A stretch of DNA of 7,077 bases, from contig JASGCF010000170.1 in assembly GCA_030054275.1 (NCBI GenBank), forward strand, positions 1 to 7,077, written 5' to 3'. A program made the position numbers and the translations under genes. The stretch comes from Limnohabitans sp. (GTDB taxonomy: Bacteria > Planctomycetota > Phycisphaerae > Phycisphaerales > SM1A02). Below are positions 5,579 through 7,077 of the stretch, piece after piece. The notes beneath the pieces are model-generated. The model saw nothing but the letters and a program-made list of their open reading frames with translations, was not told the DNA's origin and did no database searches. How positions within the stretch are numbered: the first letter of the stretch is position 1; each line of letters starts with the position of its first letter.

Positions 5579-6312
5579 CCGTACGACTTCGTCTCGCTTG
5601 GCGAAACCTTCTCGCCAGCCTTCAACTGCGTCACTGCATTGACGACATAGTTCGTCTTCGCTTCACCCGATGGGCTGTCGTCGATCGCGCCCGAATAGAC
5701 CAGCACGCCGTTCTGGTCGATCACATAGCAGTGCGGCGTGGTGCGTGCGCCGTACATTTGACCAACCTTGCCTTCTTCATCGAGAAGCGCAGGAATATCG
5801 AGCTTGTGCGACTTGAGGTATTCAGCGGTCTTCTTCAAACTGTCTGGCTGCGCTGCGCTTGAGTTGATCGCGACATACACGACATCTTCAAACTGCTTCT
5901 GGCATCCCTTGAGCGTGTCAGCCACGATGCCATCTTCACACACGCGCACACACACTGGGCAGTTTGGGTTGACCCATTCCAACACCACGACCTTGCCCTT
6001 CGCATCGGAGAGCGACCAATCCTTGCCATCGGTCGTCTTGAGCGTGAAATTCGGCGCTGCTTCACCGATTTTTGCTGCGGAGGCAGCCTTCTCGCCCTTC
6101 TCACCCTTCGCGCGCTTGCCCTCGCCCTTCTTCGATGTGCCGAGAGCGTTGCCACTCTTGCCATCTTGCGCCGGTGCTGCTGGCTGCGCGCTCTCAACGC
6201 CCTGCGGCGCTGCAGGCGTCTTTGGATCGTCGAGCACCACGGTGTTCGCTGCGAATGCGGTCGCCGATGCTGCGAGGGAAACTGCGAGAACGATGCTGAA
6301 ATAATTCTTCAT
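5554..6312 (-). CDS. Secreted thioredoxin-fold redoxin (AhpC/TSA, peroxiredoxin-like) with CPVC motif
   Basis: This encodes 252 residues from the ATG at 6312, which has GGAG seven bases upstream. A longer frame to 6477 is rejected because it puts 55 basic residues before a clear signal peptide. Residues 1-21 form a Sec signal peptide with probable cleavage after AFA. A low-complexity linker follows: Pro/Ala rich at about 31-48, then Lys/Gly/Glu rich at 51-80. The redoxin domain begins at IGEAAPNFTLKTTDG (82-96). The active-site region is NPNCPVCVRVC (115-125), with Cys118, Cys121 and Cys125. The cis-proline loop is RTTPHCYVID (190-199), with a further Cys195. The C-terminal YGCSVKYKK resembles the end of the peroxiredoxin-like PRX_like1 group. 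Many members of that group have CPF in place of CPVC. It probably catalyses thiol-disulfide exchange or peroxide reduction outside the cytoplasm, and likely partners the DsbD-N protein encoded 91 bases upstream. Confidence 0.88.
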   Translation of the reverse strand: MKNYFSIVLAVSLAASATAFAANTVVLDDPKTPAAPQGVESAQPAAPAQDGKSGNALGTSKKGEGKRAKGEKGEKAASAAKIGEAAPNFTLKTTDGKDWSLSDAKGKVVVLEWVNPNCPVCVRVCEDGIVADTLKGCQKQFEDVVYVAINSSAAQPDSLKKTAEYLKSHKLDIPALLDEEGKVGQMYGARTTPHCYVIDQNGVLVYSGAIDDSPSGEAKTNYVVNAVTQLKAGEKVSPSETKSYGCSVKYKK

Positions 6313-6403
6313 ACTGAGACTCCGAAATGGTGATTGAAACACGAACAATGTGGTTTGAACTGAACTCAAGTGATCTTGAAGCCACCTGAGCGAGAGACAG
6401 ATC
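6313..6403. other. Spacer between the DsbD-N gene and the redoxin gene
   Basis: The 91 bases hold the redoxin ribosome binding site (GGAG on the minus strand, 6320-6323) and a weak 5-bp inverted repeat (TCAAG and CTTGA around 6367-6380). No clear terminator or promoter is visible. Co-transcription from the DsbD-N gene is likely but not shown. Confidence 0.4.
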
Positions 6404-7077
6404 TCACTTGGACGGCGTCGACGAAGCGTCCTTGACCTTTGGAACAGACAGCCGAAACGAATGAGCGACCCCGTCATTGCCTATCACGATGCCACCAACC
6501 TCAAGTGGCCGACCAAGGGAACTCTCCCGAGAAATCGCCAGTGGCACGAGCAACGCTCCACCCTGATTCCCGCTTGGGTTGTCTGGCTTCGACTCTGCGA
6601 GGTAGCCCGATTCGAGCAAGACGCCAGGCGTATCGAAAGGAATGAAACGAAGCGCACCGCCTCCGCCAGTTTCGATGCGCAAGGTTGCGCTCTCGTTGGC
6701 GACATCTTCAAGGGCGACTTTCCATGAGGCCGGAATCGGCTTCGGGACGCGGGCCAACGACGCGGCGAGTTCTTTCGCGGCCGCAGCATCACTCGCGACT
6801 GGCTTCAGAAGATCCACCGTCGCAGTGTTCTGCCCCATCAGGCAGACTCCACGACACACAAGCCAACGGGTCGCGACCTTCACGGACAGTCCGTCTGCTG
6901 GAAGTTCCGCAGGCAGCGTGACGGGCACAGACAGCGTCACACGATTTTCGTAACCGAAGGTGGTTTCCCCGTGAGTAAAGACCGTGGGCACAGGAAAATC
7001 GATCGCAGGCTTTTGCGCTGCGTTCACGGGTACTGTGCAACCAGTTGGCAGTTCCAACGCGATGTCGGTTGGAGAAC
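6404..7077 (-). CDS. DsbD N-terminal-domain protein (thiol-disulfide interchange), partial at right edge
   Basis: The frame runs off the right edge. A TTG at 7057 is not the true start, because family-like sequence (SPTDIALELPTG) continues upstream of it. The visible part resembles the extracytoplasmic N-terminal region of DsbD/ScsB-type reductases. It has the IDFPVPTVF and TFGYENRVTLSVPVTLP strands, then the signature TRWLVCRGVC, with two cysteines three residues apart (codons near 6856 and 6844), then about 145 more residues that follow the same family layout. In DsbD this domain takes electrons from the membrane domain and passes them to secreted partners. Here the protein ends at TPSK with no membrane helices and no thioredoxin domain after it, so it appears to be a stand-alone domain. 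A signal peptide should lie beyond the window. The next gene downstream is the secreted CPVC redoxin, a natural partner. Confidence 0.8.
   Translation of the reverse strand, partial: SPTDIALELPTGCTVPVNAAQKPAIDFPVPTVFTHGETTFGYENRVTLSVPVTLPAELPADGLSVKVATRWLVCRGVCLMGQNTATVDLLKPVASDAAAAKELAASLARVPKPIPASWKVALEDVANESATLRIETGGGGALRFIPFDTPGVLLESGYLAESKPDNPSGNQGGALLVPLAISRESSLGRPLEVGGIVIGNDGVAHSFRLSVPKVKDASSTPSK

Noticed and set aside
6313..6477. N-terminal extension of the redoxin gene to 6477
   Set aside because: It adds 55 basic, non-conserved residues before a clear signal peptide, overlaps the end of the DsbD-N gene, and ignores the well-placed GGAG before 6312.
1..7077. Mobile element, CRISPR array, toxin-antitoxin or defence genes, tRNA or rRNA
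   Set aside because: Both strands were scanned by eye. No transposase or integrase motifs, terminal inverted repeats, spaced direct repeats, cloverleaf patterns or rRNA-like stretches were found; nearly all space is taken by housekeeping genes.

Overview
The window reads as chromosomal core and near-core DNA from a GC-rich bacterium. The gene set and protein style suggest the Planctomycetota, perhaps Phycisphaerae: a secreted redoxin with a Lys/Gly/Glu-rich linker, a DUF2007 protein beside a zinc-ribbon membrane protein, and dnaN away from dnaA. That placement is inference from sequence style only. I see no insertion sequence, phage gene, tRNA, rRNA, CRISPR array or defence system.

Left part (1-3867). 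A small two-helix membrane protein of unknown function (100-459, +) converges on a minus-strand gene array. In transcription order the array is: a membrane zinc-ribbon protein (3831 to 3421), a DUF2007 protein (3415 to 3155), an untranslated gap of about 200 bases, a low-molecular-weight phosphatase with a YwlE-type P-loop (2954 to 2496), ribose-5-phosphate isomerase B (2499 to 2035) and an M17 leucyl aminopeptidase (1984 to 527). The phosphatase and rpiB overlap by ATGA, so they are probably translationally coupled. They recall the ywlE-ywlF pair of Bacillus.

Middle (3832-5320). A divergent intergenic region separates the minus-strand array from dnaN, the DNA polymerase III sliding clamp (4085-5206, +). 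dnaN stands alone and is followed by an inverted repeat that could end its transcript.

Right part (5321-7077). A second minus-strand cluster starts beyond the right edge. It holds a DsbD N-terminal-domain protein with a C-x3-C pair (partial, ends 6404), then a secreted AhpC/TSA-like redoxin with a CPVC motif (6312 to 5554), then a doubtful small membrane ORF (5578 to 5321). The first two probably form an extracytoplasmic thiol-disulfide relay.

Nothing here demands a new biological system. The points most worth checking are the probable arginine-phosphatase specificity of the LMW phosphatase, the zinc-ribbon/DUF2007 pair, and the soluble DsbD-N plus CPVC-redoxin pair that lacks a visible membrane electron carrier.
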